From: an uncultured Peptococcaceae bacterium
GTDB lineage: Bacteria; Bacillota; Dehalobacteriia; UBA4068
Direction of reading: 5' to 3'
Assembly: GCA_947307285.1 (NCBI GenBank)
Contig: CAMZIS010000005.1
Coordinates: 1-21,466 of the forward strand
DNA length: 21,466 nucleotides
Part shown: piece by piece, positions 15,022 through 21,466 of the stretch
Numbering within the stretch: position 1 is the stretch's first letter
Layout of the letters: each line of letters starts with the position of its first letter
The notes under the pieces: generated by a model
Databases searched by the model: none
Seen by the model: the letters and a program-made list of their open reading frames with translations, nothing else
What the model was told of the DNA's origin: nothing
Made by a program: the position numbers and the translations under genes

Positions 15022-15761
15022 TCCTACGCGTTAAACGGCAGGCCGGCCCGGAAAGCAGGCCCTATTGGCAGGAATTCTCCTGTGAGGCGGGGCCGGATTC
15101 CTCTGTCCTCTCCCTGCTGGAGGAGATAAACTCCAGTTCGCCCCTGACAGACGCAGCCGGGGCGGAGGCCTTGCCCATCGAATTTGAAAGCGGCTGCCGC
15201 CAGATGGGCTGCGGCGCCTGCGCCATGCTGATCGACGGCTATCCGCGTCTCGCCTGCGCCACCTTCCTGCGCCAGCTTAAGCTGAAGGAGGGCGTTATAA
15301 CCCTGGCGCCCCTGTCCAAATTCCCCCTGCTGCGGGACCTGCATGTGGACCGTGGCGTCTTGACGGAGGACGTGAAGCGCATGAAGCTGTGGCTGAACCA
15401 TGACGCGGTGGTGGATAAAAAGGAGCTGCCCTACGCCTATCAGTCCGCCTCCTGCCTGATGTGCGGCTGCTGCGCCGAGATCTGCCCCAACTATCAGGCC
15501 GGCACGGCCGCGACCGGCTCCGCCTTTACCGGCGCGGCGGTTATGAACCAGGCTTACCGCGCCGCCAGCCAGTATCCGCCGGGAAAAGAGCGACGCCGCC
15601 TGCTGAAGGAAAACGTCGCCGCCGGACAGGGCCACTGTTCCCGTACCCTGTCCTGTCTCCGGGTATGTCCGCTGGAGCTGCCGCTGGACTATATCATCTC
15701 CCGGGGCAACCATATGTACCTGAAAAGCCTGTTCGAGCGAGATAAGAGCCATGAAAAATAG
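15012..15761 (+). CDS. Fumarate reductase/succinate dehydrogenase-like iron-sulfur subunit
   Basis: The 249-residue cytosolic protein carries electrons between the membrane anchor and the flavoprotein. The N-terminal plant-type ferredoxin domain has a [2Fe-2S] ligand set C62, C67, C70 and C82 (CRQMGCGAC then C). The C-terminal domain has a [4Fe-4S] set C148, C151, C154 and C158 followed by proline, and a three-cysteine set C209, C215 and C219 matching the [3Fe-4S] pattern (CSRTLSCLRVCP). The full three-cluster chain is therefore intact. It overlaps the flavoprotein gene by 10 bases, with GGAG just before the ATG, and its own end overlaps the next lipoprotein gene by 11 bases. Confidence 0.92.
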   Translation: MQVILRVKRQAGPESRPYWQEFSCEAGPDSSVLSLLEEINSSSPLTDAAGAEALPIEFESGCRQMGCGACAMLIDGYPRLACATFLRQLKLKEGVITLAPLSKFPLLRDLHVDRGVLTEDVKRMKLWLNHDAVVDKKELPYAYQSASCLMCGCCAEICPNYQAGTAATGSAFTGAAVMNQAYRAASQYPPGKERRRLLKENVAAGQGHCSRTLSCLRVCPLELPLDYIISRGNHMYLKSLFERDKSHEK

Positions 15762-16788
15762 AACTGTCATCTGCCTGCTCGTCTGCCTGCTCTGCCTGTG
15801 CGTGTGTATCTTTTCCGCCTGCGGGGCGGAAGAATACCCCACCGGAGCCATGACCGACGACGCATCCCTCACCCTGACCTGGGGCGGGAAGGAGATCGTG
15901 CTGGACGCGGTGACCCTGGCCACCCTGGTCACCACTGAGCTGGAATATACCACTGTCGCTGAAGACGGCAGCGCGGAAGAGGCCGTCAGCGTAGTCTTCG
16001 ACCTGCCCAAATATCTGGCGGGGGAGGGCTGGGACCTGGCCGCCTGCCGCACCTGGGTACTGACGGACCGGCAGGGCGCTGCTGTGTTCGTGCCCGCGGA
16101 GGAAGCGACGCAGGGCCTCTTTATCGGCATCACAGACGGGGCGGAGAACCTGGATTACCCGGTCAGCGTCATCCCGGAGGGCCCGGATAAGTGGCGGGTG
16201 TGGGAGCTGGCACGCATCGATTTCCGGCCGGAGAAAGCGGAGGCCCTGATCGCCGAAGCGGAACGGGCGGCGGAAGCGGAGCGGGACAGAGAGGCCCGGG
16301 ACGCGGTGGAAGGCGTGCGCCACATCGCTTTGGCTCAGGGCATAGCGAACAGCGAGGGCCGCACTCTGGCTCAGCTGATCGAGGAGAACCTGGCTGAAAT
16401 GCCCGCGGGCGAAGTCACGGTGCTTACGGATGAGGAAGAACGGTTGCAGCTCCCGCCGGAGCAGGTGCTGGATGCGGTTTACAGCGGGGACGGCACGGTC
16501 GTCGACGGGCATGATATAATGTGCCTGAGCTTTGGCCGGCAGGCCCTGTGGCTGGCCGGTCCGGTCTATCCGCCGGCCCTCTTCGACTGGTGCGGCATGA
16601 TCGCGGCGGAGGATTACACCTTTTTCACCGCCAGCGGAGCCAACGTGAAGCTGGCCCCGGAGGAGCTGGAAAAGACGGTCATTTTGGAAAACGAGGCGGG
16701 CGGACTGACCCTGGTTCATGCCGGGGGCCAGCTGGAGGGGCTGATCTCCGTCAGCGCCGGCCGGCCTGTATTGGAGGAAAGCCTATGA
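15751..16788 (+). CDS. Lipoprotein with degenerate Oxidored_molyb-like domains
   Basis: The 345-residue lipoprotein has a cysteine-rich signal peptide ending in IFSACG (lipid cysteine 24), very like that of the product at 8561-9691 (LFSACG). Residues about 38-157 look like a degraded Oxidored_molyb-like domain (TLTWGGKEIVLDAVTLATL, FDLPKYLAGEGWDL, KWRVWELARIDF). A charged Glu/Ala/Arg-rich helix follows (about 162-190), probably a coiled coil. The rest (about 200-335) seems to be a second degraded copy (LPPEQVLDAV, FDWCGMIAAEDY, GLTLVHAGG). No enzyme motif is visible. The start overlaps the Fe-S subunit gene by 11 bases and the stop overlaps the next ATG, so this surface protein is made in step with the cytosolic reductase. 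Domain assignment is tentative. Confidence 0.65.
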   Translation: MKNRTVICLLVCLLCLCVCIFSACGAEEYPTGAMTDDASLTLTWGGKEIVLDAVTLATLVTTELEYTTVAEDGSAEEAVSVVFDLPKYLAGEGWDLAACRTWVLTDRQGAAVFVPAEEATQGLFIGITDGAENLDYPVSVIPEGPDKWRVWELARIDFRPEKAEALIAEAERAAEAERDREARDAVEGVRHIALAQGIANSEGRTLAQLIEENLAEMPAGEVTVLTDEEERLQLPPEQVLDAVYSGDGTVVDGHDIMCLSFGRQALWLAGPVYPPALFDWCGMIAAEDYTFFTASGANVKLAPEELEKTVILENEAGGLTLVHAGGQLEGLISVSAGRPVLEESL

Positions 16789-17183
16789 CGCGGGAGATAC
16801 GCTGCGAGATCTGCGGCGGAAGATTGCAGGCGGAAGCGGGCGGCCGCTTCCTGTGCGAGGGCTGCGGCCTGATCTACAGCGCCAAACGCCTGCGGGAGCT
16901 GGCGGCGGCAGCCGATGGGGCCATTGATGAGACCGCGGAGGCCGACGCCCCTGCGGCGGCTGCGCCCGAGGACGCAGAAGCCGCGGCCGACGGGGTTCCT
17001 CTCACGGAAAAAGAGCAGCGGCTGCGGCAGCTGCGGGCGGAACAGCGGCGCCTGCTGGCGGAGATACGCCTGGCCGACGGCGTATTCGGCCCCTCCCGCC
17101 GCCGGGAGCTGTCGGGAAAGCTGCGCAAGGTGGAGCGGGAGATGGCCCGATTGCAGGGGCGCAAATGGCCATTCTTCTTCTGA
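16785..17183 (+). CDS. Small zinc-ribbon and coiled-coil protein of unknown function
   Basis: The 132-residue cytosolic protein has no signal peptide. It starts with a CxxC...CxxC zinc ribbon or rubredoxin-like knuckle (C7, C10, C24, C27), followed by an Ala/Glu/Asp-rich low-complexity linker (about 40-70) and an Arg/Leu/Glu-rich helix likely to form a coiled coil (about 73-125), and ends in a WPFFF tail. I do not recognise a named family. ATG 16785 overlaps the preceding stop (ATGA) and has GGAGG ten bases before it, so an in-frame longer reading upstream is unlikely. It is the last gene of the operon. No clear terminator follows, so some transcription may run on to the CarD-like gene. Possible roles are metal or redox sensing, or assembly. 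Confidence 0.7.
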   Translation: MTREIRCEICGGRLQAEAGGRFLCEGCGLIYSAKRLRELAAAADGAIDETAEADAPAAAAPEDAEAAADGVPLTEKEQRLRQLRAEQRRLLAEIRLADGVFGPSRRRELSGKLRKVEREMARLQGRKWPFFF

Positions 17184-17220
17184 ATGCTCATATATTAGAT
17201 TTTTTCATCCGGCCGCAAAC

Positions 17221-17249
17221 TTGAACAAAGACGGGAAAAATGCTAAAAT
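17221..17249 (+). promoter_or_regulatory. Extended -10 sigma-A promoter for the CarD-like gene
   Basis: TTGAAC (17221-17226), a 17-base spacer and TAAAAT (17244-17249), with TG placed one base before the -10 box (TGCTAAAAT). The start should be near 17256, giving a leader of about 84 bases. That leader contains a short CGCTT/AAGCG inverted repeat whose meaning is unclear. Confidence 0.75.
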
Positions 17250-17327
17250 CACAGTATAGATAACCCGTCGGTACTGCAGTTTTTCTTTCGCGGCGTCGCT
17301 TTGGCTGCAGGAAGCGCGTCGTTTCCC

Positions 17328-17332
17328 GGAGG
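17328..17332 (+). promoter_or_regulatory. Ribosome binding site deciding the UUG start at 17340
   Basis: GGAGG lies 7 bases before TTG at 17340. Starting there gives an N-terminus (MYHIDDTLIYGNHGV) that matches how CarD-family proteins begin; an upstream in-frame TTG at 17301 would add 13 unrelated residues and lies before this site. Confidence 0.75.
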
Positions 17333-17339
17333 TCGCCCC

Positions 17340-17837
17340 TTGTATCATATCGACGATACGCTGATCTACGGCAACCACGGCGTCTGCCGCGTCACCGATA
17401 TCGCAGAGCGGGATTTTTGCGGAAAAGAGAGCCTCTACTACGTTTTGGAGCCGGTGTTCGACCGCGGCTGCACTTTTTTCGTGGACGTGCATAACAGCGT
17501 CGCTGCCGCCCGCCTGCGGCCGGTGCTGGCGCCGGAGGAGGCGAAGCGGCTGATAGCCGCCATGCCCCGGGTCGAGGAGCAGTGGGACGACAATCCCCGG
17601 CAGCGCCGGGCCCTCTACAGCCGGATCATCGCCGGCGGCGACCGGCTGGAGCTGATCGGCCTCATCAAGGCCCTGTATGATTATGAGCAGCAGCAGATAT
17701 CTGCCCGCAAAAAGCTGAGCTCCGGCGATGAGCAGAGCCTGCGGCTGGCGGAAAAGCTGATCGGGCAGGAGATCGCCCTTGCCCTGCGTATCCCGGCGGA
17801 ACAGGCGACGGCCCGTATAAAAAGCCTGCTGGAGTAA
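17340..17837 (+). CDS. CarD/CdnL-family transcription regulator
   Basis: The 165-residue protein has an N-terminal RNA-polymerase-interacting domain (about 1-60: DTLIYGNHGVCRVTDI, then YYVLEPVFDRGCTFFVDV). A helical C-terminal domain ends with LSSGDEQSLRLAEKLIGQEIALAL (about 122-145), the pattern of CarD-family proteins in Bacillota. These bind the RNA polymerase beta subunit and stabilise open promoter complexes rather than acting at one operator. It has its own promoter and terminator, so it is a separate unit lying between the redox operon and the convergent molybdenum hydroxylase genes. Whether it regulates either is unknown. UUG start; slightly shorter than many relatives. Confidence 0.85.
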   Translation: MYHIDDTLIYGNHGVCRVTDIAERDFCGKESLYYVLEPVFDRGCTFFVDVHNSVAAARLRPVLAPEEAKRLIAAMPRVEEQWDDNPRQRRALYSRIIAGGDRLELIGLIKALYDYEQQQISARKKLSSGDEQSLRLAEKLIGQEIALALRIPAEQATARIKSLLE

Positions 17838-17853
17838 ATGACGACAGCAAAGC

Positions 17854-17883
17854 AAAGGCCCTCTCAGAAGAGAGGGCCTTTTT
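17854..17883 (+). terminator. Intrinsic terminator after the CarD-like gene
   Basis: A 12-base-pair stem (17854-17865 with 17870-17881, AAAGGCCCTCTC and its complement) with a 4-base loop and a T run through 17883. It lies 16 bases after the stop codon and ends this unit before the convergent hydroxylase gene. It may also work weakly in the other direction. Confidence 0.88.
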
Positions 17884-17905
17884 CGTGTCTGTGAGGAGAG
17901 CCTCC

Positions 17906-20488
17906 TCATTTTTTGCCGTAGGGCGTGTTTTTCAGGGGCAGGCTGTGCTCCAGCTGGCCGCTCCTGTGATAATAGGCGGCGATGACCGCGGCCGGGGTGG
18001 GGATGGAGGCGATCTCGCCCACGCCCTTGGCGCCGGCGGCCGGCAGCTTTTCCCGCTCCGCGTCGGGCAGGTCGTTGCTGACGATGAAGGTCTCTATGGG
18101 CGGCACCTGGGGGGCCCGCAGCAGGCCCAAAGTGCCGTATTTGGCGGTGGGCCGGCCTTCGTCCAGGGGGAAATCCTCGGTCAGGGCGTAGCCCAGGGAC
18201 ATGGTGACCCCGCCTTCGATCTGGCCCTCCACGCTTTTGGGGTTGATGGCCCGGCCTACGTCGTGGGCGGCGGCCACGGCGGCGATGCGGCCTTCCTCGT
18301 CCAGGGCCACGCAGTGGGTGGCAAAGCCGTAGGCCACGTGGAACACCGGGTCTTCCTTGATGGTGTTGAGGAAGTCCGTGGCCCCGCTGTATTCGCCGTA
18401 GTATTCGCGGCCGTTCAGGGCGGAAAGAGAGCCCGCTTCGTCCAGGGCCTCTTTCAGCCGGGTGGCCGCCACGCGGCAGGCTTCACCGGTGAACAGGGTC
18501 TGGCGGGAGGCGGTGGTGTTGCCGGAGTCCGGGGCGAGCCGGGTGTCGGGCCGGGCGTAGACGATATCCTCTTCGCTGAGGCCCGTCACGTGCATCACCA
18601 TCTGCAGCAGCACCGTGCCCATTCCCTGACCGATGCAGGCGGCGGAGCTGTGGATGAAGACCTTGCCGTCGTGGACCAGCAGGCGGCAGCGGCCGATGTC
18701 CGGGATGCCCACGCCCAGGCCGCTGTTCTTCATGGCGCAGGCGACGCCGGCCCCGGGATGGGCGTCGTAAAAGGGCTTCACCGCCTCCAGCGTTTCGATC
18801 AGGGCGGTGTCCGGCCCGGCGGTCTGGCCGTTGGGGAACTTGTCCCCGGGCCGCACCGCGTTCTGATAACGTATCTGCCAGGGCGAGATGCCCACCTTTT
18901 CCGCCAGCAGGTCCAGGTTCAGCTCGGACACGGTGACGCTCTGGGTCACGCCGAAGCCGCGAAAGGCCCCGGCCGGCGGGTTGTTGGTGTAATAGGCCCG
19001 GCCGTCCACGTCCAGGTCGCTGTAGCGGTAGGGCCCGGAGCAGTGGGTGCAGGCCCGCTGCAGCACCGGCCCGCCCAGGGAGGCGTAGGCGCCGGTGTCG
19101 GAGACGATCTTGGCCTTCAGTCCGGTGAGCATGCCCTTCTCGTCGCAGCCGGTGGTCACCGTGATGTGCATGGGGTGGCGCTTGGGATGGATCTGCATGC
19201 TCTCGGCCCGGGTCAGCCGCACCTTTACCGGTTTCCCGGTAGCCCAGGCGAGAAGCGCGGCGTGATGCTGCACGCTCATGTCCTCCTTGCCGCCGAAGCC
19301 GCCGCCCACCATGGCCGCCTCAACCCGCACCTTTTCCGGGGCCAGGTCCAGCATGAGGGCCACTTCCTTTTGGGTCTGGTAGATGCCCTGATCGCCGGAG
19401 ATCACGTGCACGCCCTCGCCCTCGGGCCAGGCCACGGCGCATTCCGGCTCCAAAAAGGCGTGCTCGGTGAAGGGCAGGCGGAATTCGGTGGTCACGGTAT
19501 GGGCGGAGTGGGCCAGGGCGGCGTCCGCGTCGCCGTGGCGGATCCATTCGTTGGCCAGCAGATTGCTTTCGCTGCCCGCGCTCTCGTGCACCAGGGGGGC
19601 TCCCTCTGCCATGGCCTCCTCCGGCGAGAACACGGCGGGCAGAGGCTGGTAGTCTACTTTTATCAGGGAAAGGGCGGCGCGGACGCTCTCTTCGTTTTCC
19701 CCGGCCACCAGAGCCAGGGCGTCCCCGCGGAAGCGGGTGATCTCGCCTGCGGGGATCAGCACCGGGTAATCGTGGAACAGGTGGCCGATCATCAGGCTGC
19801 CGGGGACGTCCTCCGCGGTGAGCACGGCCGCGACGCCGGGGGCCTGTTTGGCCTCGGTCGTATCGATGGAAAGCACCTTCGCTCTGGGATATTCGGAACG
19901 CAGGGCCGCGCCGAAGAGCAGGCCCTCCATGGCGACGTCGTCGGTATACTGAGCCGTGCCGGCGGCCTTGGCGTAGGCGTCCACCCGGGTGAGGGACAGG
20001 CCCAGGTCGTGGCCCTCCGCCTGGTGCAGCTCCCGTTCGCCCCGCTTCACGGCGGCGGCCAGCAGCACGGCTTCCTCTATCTTTTTATAGCCGGTGCAGC
20101 GGCAGATATTGTTGCGCAGGGCCTGGCGTACCTCCTCCGGCGTGGGAGAGGGGTTCGCGTCCAGCAGGGCCTTGGCGCAGACTATCATGCCGGGGATGCA
20201 GAAGCCGCACTGCACGGCCCCGCTTTCGGCAAAGGCCCGGGCAAAGAGGTCGCGCTCCGCCGGGTCGAAGCCCTCCAGCGTTATGATCTGCGCGCCCTCC
20301 AGCCGGTCCGTCTTCAGGGCGCAGGCCTTGCGGGGCTGGCCGTCCACCAGAACGGTGCAGGTGCCGCAGGCGCCTTCGCTGCAGCCGTCCTTCACCGAGG
20401 TCAGGCCCAGGTCGTCGCGAAGAAAGCGCAGCAGTCTTTTGTTTTCGGGGGCGGCAACGGTTTGGCCGTTCACCGTAAAGCTGGTCAT
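17906..20488 (-). CDS. Molybdenum hydroxylase, selenium-dependent xanthine dehydrogenase type (fused Fe-S and Mo domains)
   Basis: The 860-residue cytosolic enzyme of the xanthine oxidase family probably hydroxylates a purine or related heterocycle. The N-terminal [2Fe-2S] domain has C36, C41, C44 and C56 (CSEGACGTC); the second [2Fe-2S] domain has C94, C97, C129 and C131 (CGFC then CRC). The molybdopterin part follows from about residue 165, with GGGFGGKED (395-403), AGAFRGFG (506-513) and GAKGVGE ending in the catalytic Glu825. An FAD domain is absent. This fused Fe-S/Mo form of about 850 residues is typical of the 'selenium-dependent molybdenum hydroxylase 1' group and of E. coli XdhD. The selenium would be a labile cofactor atom, not selenocysteine. 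ATG has AAGGAGG (20496-20502) upstream. It lies 35 bases downstream of a YgfK-like gene. The substrate and selenium need are inferred. Confidence 0.88.
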   Translation of the reverse strand: MTSFTVNGQTVAAPENKRLLRFLRDDLGLTSVKDGCSEGACGTCTVLVDGQPRKACALKTDRLEGAQIITLEGFDPAERDLFARAFAESGAVQCGFCIPGMIVCAKALLDANPSPTPEEVRQALRNNICRCTGYKKIEEAVLLAAAVKRGERELHQAEGHDLGLSLTRVDAYAKAAGTAQYTDDVAMEGLLFGAALRSEYPRAKVLSIDTTEAKQAPGVAAVLTAEDVPGSLMIGHLFHDYPVLIPAGEITRFRGDALALVAGENEESVRAALSLIKVDYQPLPAVFSPEEAMAEGAPLVHESAGSESNLLANEWIRHGDADAALAHSAHTVTTEFRLPFTEHAFLEPECAVAWPEGEGVHVISGDQGIYQTQKEVALMLDLAPEKVRVEAAMVGGGFGGKEDMSVQHHAALLAWATGKPVKVRLTRAESMQIHPKRHPMHITVTTGCDEKGMLTGLKAKIVSDTGAYASLGGPVLQRACTHCSGPYRYSDLDVDGRAYYTNNPPAGAFRGFGVTQSVTVSELNLDLLAEKVGISPWQIRYQNAVRPGDKFPNGQTAGPDTALIETLEAVKPFYDAHPGAGVACAMKNSGLGVGIPDIGRCRLLVHDGKVFIHSSAACIGQGMGTVLLQMVMHVTGLSEEDIVYARPDTRLAPDSGNTTASRQTLFTGEACRVAATRLKEALDEAGSLSALNGREYYGEYSGATDFLNTIKEDPVFHVAYGFATHCVALDEEGRIAAVAAAHDVGRAINPKSVEGQIEGGVTMSLGYALTEDFPLDEGRPTAKYGTLGLLRAPQVPPIETFIVSNDLPDAEREKLPAAGAKGVGEIASIPTPAAVIAAYYHRSGQLEHSLPLKNTPYGKK

Positions 20489-20523
20489 TTCGGGTCCTCC
20501 TTCAGTCTTCCGCAGGAAGACGC

Positions 20524-21466
20524 TTAGAGCAGGTAAGAGTAGTCGCGGTACACGGCGCGGACGAGTTCGGCCAAGCCGGAGTCCAATTCGGCGTCGTCGC
20601 CGGTGAGATCGAGGTCGCAGATCTCGCCGTCCAGCCGCAGCCGCACTATGGGCTGTTGTTTATCCAGCGGCAGGAAGCCCTGGTTCTCGCTGTCGTTGAA
20701 GTCTTCTTCGCTGCCGAACAGGGTGAATTTGTCCCTGTAGGGGCCGCCCTTGTAAGGGCAGAAGGAGGCGCAGTTGCCGCATTCGTTGCACAGCCGGTCC
20801 AGATGCAGCACCTGGGGGCCGATGGGGGTCTCGATGACGGCGTTGGCCCGGTTGGGGCAGACGGAGACGCAGTTTTCGCAGATACTGTCGCAGGCCAGGC
20901 AGTCTTCGCCGCAGGCGGCGCCCAGCTCGCATTTGCGCTTTCTTGCTTCGCCTGCCGGCAGATAGGCCGCGCCGGGGATGCTGTAGGCGTGGGCGCTGCC
21001 CGTGATGGCGGCGGCCGCCTCCAGGGCGTCGGCGATGGCTTCCACCACCGTGGCCGGGCCCCGTTTGGCGTCGCCCAGGGTGAACAGGTGGTCCGCGTCA
21101 AAGGATTCATTGTAGGCCGCGGCGACGGCAGGATCGGCGGCCGCGCCCAAAGCGGCGATGACCGTGTCCGCCGGGAGGGTGACGGTCTTCTCCGTCTCCA
21201 CGGGACGGCGGCGGCCGGAAGCGTCGGGCTCGCCCAGCTCCATAACGCGGCACAGCAGGGAGCCGTCAGTCTGGCTGATGGGGTTCAGCAGCTCCCGGAA
21301 TTCGACGCCCTCGCTTAAAGCCAGCTCTAATTCCTCTTCCGCCGCCGGCATCTGGGCTTTGGTGCGGCGGTAGACGATGCTGACCCGCTCCACGCCCTGG
21401 GCCCGTCTGGCGGCCCGGGCCGCGTCCATGGCGGTGTTGCCGCCGCCGATCACGGCCACGCTCTTT
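20524..21466 (-). CDS. YgfK-like FAD/NAD(P) and 4Fe-4S oxidoreductase, 3' part (runs off the window)
   Basis: Only the C-terminal 313 codons are visible; the 5' end lies beyond position 21466. The visible part starts inside the NAD(P)-binding motif (AVIGGGNTAMDAA), continues with a YRRT segment and an FAD-binding GDAKRGPATVVEAIAD (129-144 of the visible frame), as in glutamate synthase small-subunit-type oxidoreductases. It ends with two [4Fe-4S] cysteine sets: C190, C194, C197, C201-P and C224, C227, C230, C234-P, preceded by extra cysteines 177, 183 and 187. This matches YgfK, named 'putative selenate reductase subunit', which is usually coded beside selenium-dependent molybdenum hydroxylases. 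It likely shuttles electrons between NAD(P)H and the hydroxylase, which has no flavin domain of its own; that coupling is inferred. Confidence 0.83.
   Translation of the reverse strand, partial: KSVAVIGGGNTAMDAARAARRAQGVERVSIVYRRTKAQMPAAEEELELALSEGVEFRELLNPISQTDGSLLCRVMELGEPDASGRRRPVETEKTVTLPADTVIAALGAAADPAVAAAYNESFDADHLFTLGDAKRGPATVVEAIADALEAAAAITGSAHAYSIPGAAYLPAGEARKRKCELGAACGEDCLACDSICENCVSVCPNRANAVIETPIGPQVLHLDRLCNECGNCASFCPYKGGPYRDKFTLFGSEEDFNDSENQGFLPLDKQQPIVRLRLDGEICDLDLTGDDAELDSGLAELVRAVYRDYSYLL

Noticed and set aside
17184..17339. Riboswitch or small RNA before the CarD-like gene
   Set aside because: Only a short weak inverted repeat is visible and there is no known riboswitch core; a normal promoter and ribosome binding site explain the stretch.
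17906..20488. Selenocysteine-encoding UGA in the hydroxylase
   Set aside because: The frame is open from ATG to stop with no internal UGA. Selenium in this family is a labile cofactor ligand.
17885..20527. Long plus-strand open frame opposite the molybdenum hydroxylase
   Set aside because: Same artefact: the minus strand carries every Fe-S and molybdenum-domain motif in order, and the plus-strand reading has no recognisable domain.
1..21466. CRISPR array, tRNA, rRNA, insertion sequence or integrase
   Set aside because: No regular spacer-repeat array, cloverleaf, rRNA segment, transposase motif or terminal inverted repeats were found on either strand.

Overview
The window is GC-rich and almost fully coding. 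Genes start with AUG, GUG or UUG behind strong AGGAGG-type ribosome binding sites, promoters are sigma-70/sigma-A-like, and many products are lipoproteins. The gene set (ECF vitamin transporter, CarD-type regulator, quinone-linked fumarate reductase-like complex, selenium-dependent-type molybdenum hydroxylase with a YgfK-like partner) points to a strictly anaerobic bacterium, most likely a high-GC member of Bacillota (Clostridia or Negativicutes). The lineage is an inference from gene content; no rRNA or other marker is present.

Layout. (A) 16-2573, plus strand: a membrane-anchored protein with a sulfite-oxidase-like ('Oxidored_molyb') fold, then two ABC ATPases and a T-component permease forming an energy-coupling-factor (ECF) module. 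No substrate-binding S component is visible; it may lie left of position 1. (B) 2630-6619, minus strand: one 1329-residue lipoprotein made of about seven tandem Oxidored_molyb-like domains. It converges on the ECF genes at a shared bidirectional terminator (2583-2615). (C) 6620-6813: an AT-rich divergent promoter region. (D) 6814-17183, plus strand: a tightly packed, largely overlapping run of twelve genes. They are a metallophosphoesterase lipoprotein, three Oxidored_molyb-like lipoproteins, an FMN-binding lipoprotein fused to the same fold, a two-helix heme-type membrane protein, a lipoprotein ApbE flavin transferase, a cytochrome-b-like membrane anchor, FrdA/SdhA-like and FrdB/SdhB-like subunits, another degenerate lipoprotein of the same kind, and a zinc-ribbon/coiled-coil cytosolic protein. 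(E) 17340-17837: a CarD-family regulator with its own promoter and terminator. (F) 17906-21466, minus strand: a molybdenum hydroxylase of the selenium-dependent xanthine dehydrogenase type and, upstream of it, the 3' part of a YgfK-like FAD/NAD(P)/Fe-S protein that runs off the window.

How it may work together. Blocks A, B and D share one recurring module: an Oxidored_molyb-like fold carried on the outer face of the membrane. I count roughly fifteen copies over seven proteins, and those I inspected lack the cysteine that would bind molybdenum. In block D the fold is fused to a flavin-carrying domain, next to the enzyme that attaches the flavin (ApbE), membrane heme proteins and a cytosolic fumarate-reductase-like complex. 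My inference is an extracytoplasmic, flavin-based electron-transfer system with a large accessory set of ligand-binding or scaffold lipoproteins, possibly served by the ECF importer for a cofactor such as a flavin or pterin. The electron direction, the substrate and the link between the ECF genes and the rest are not shown by the sequence.
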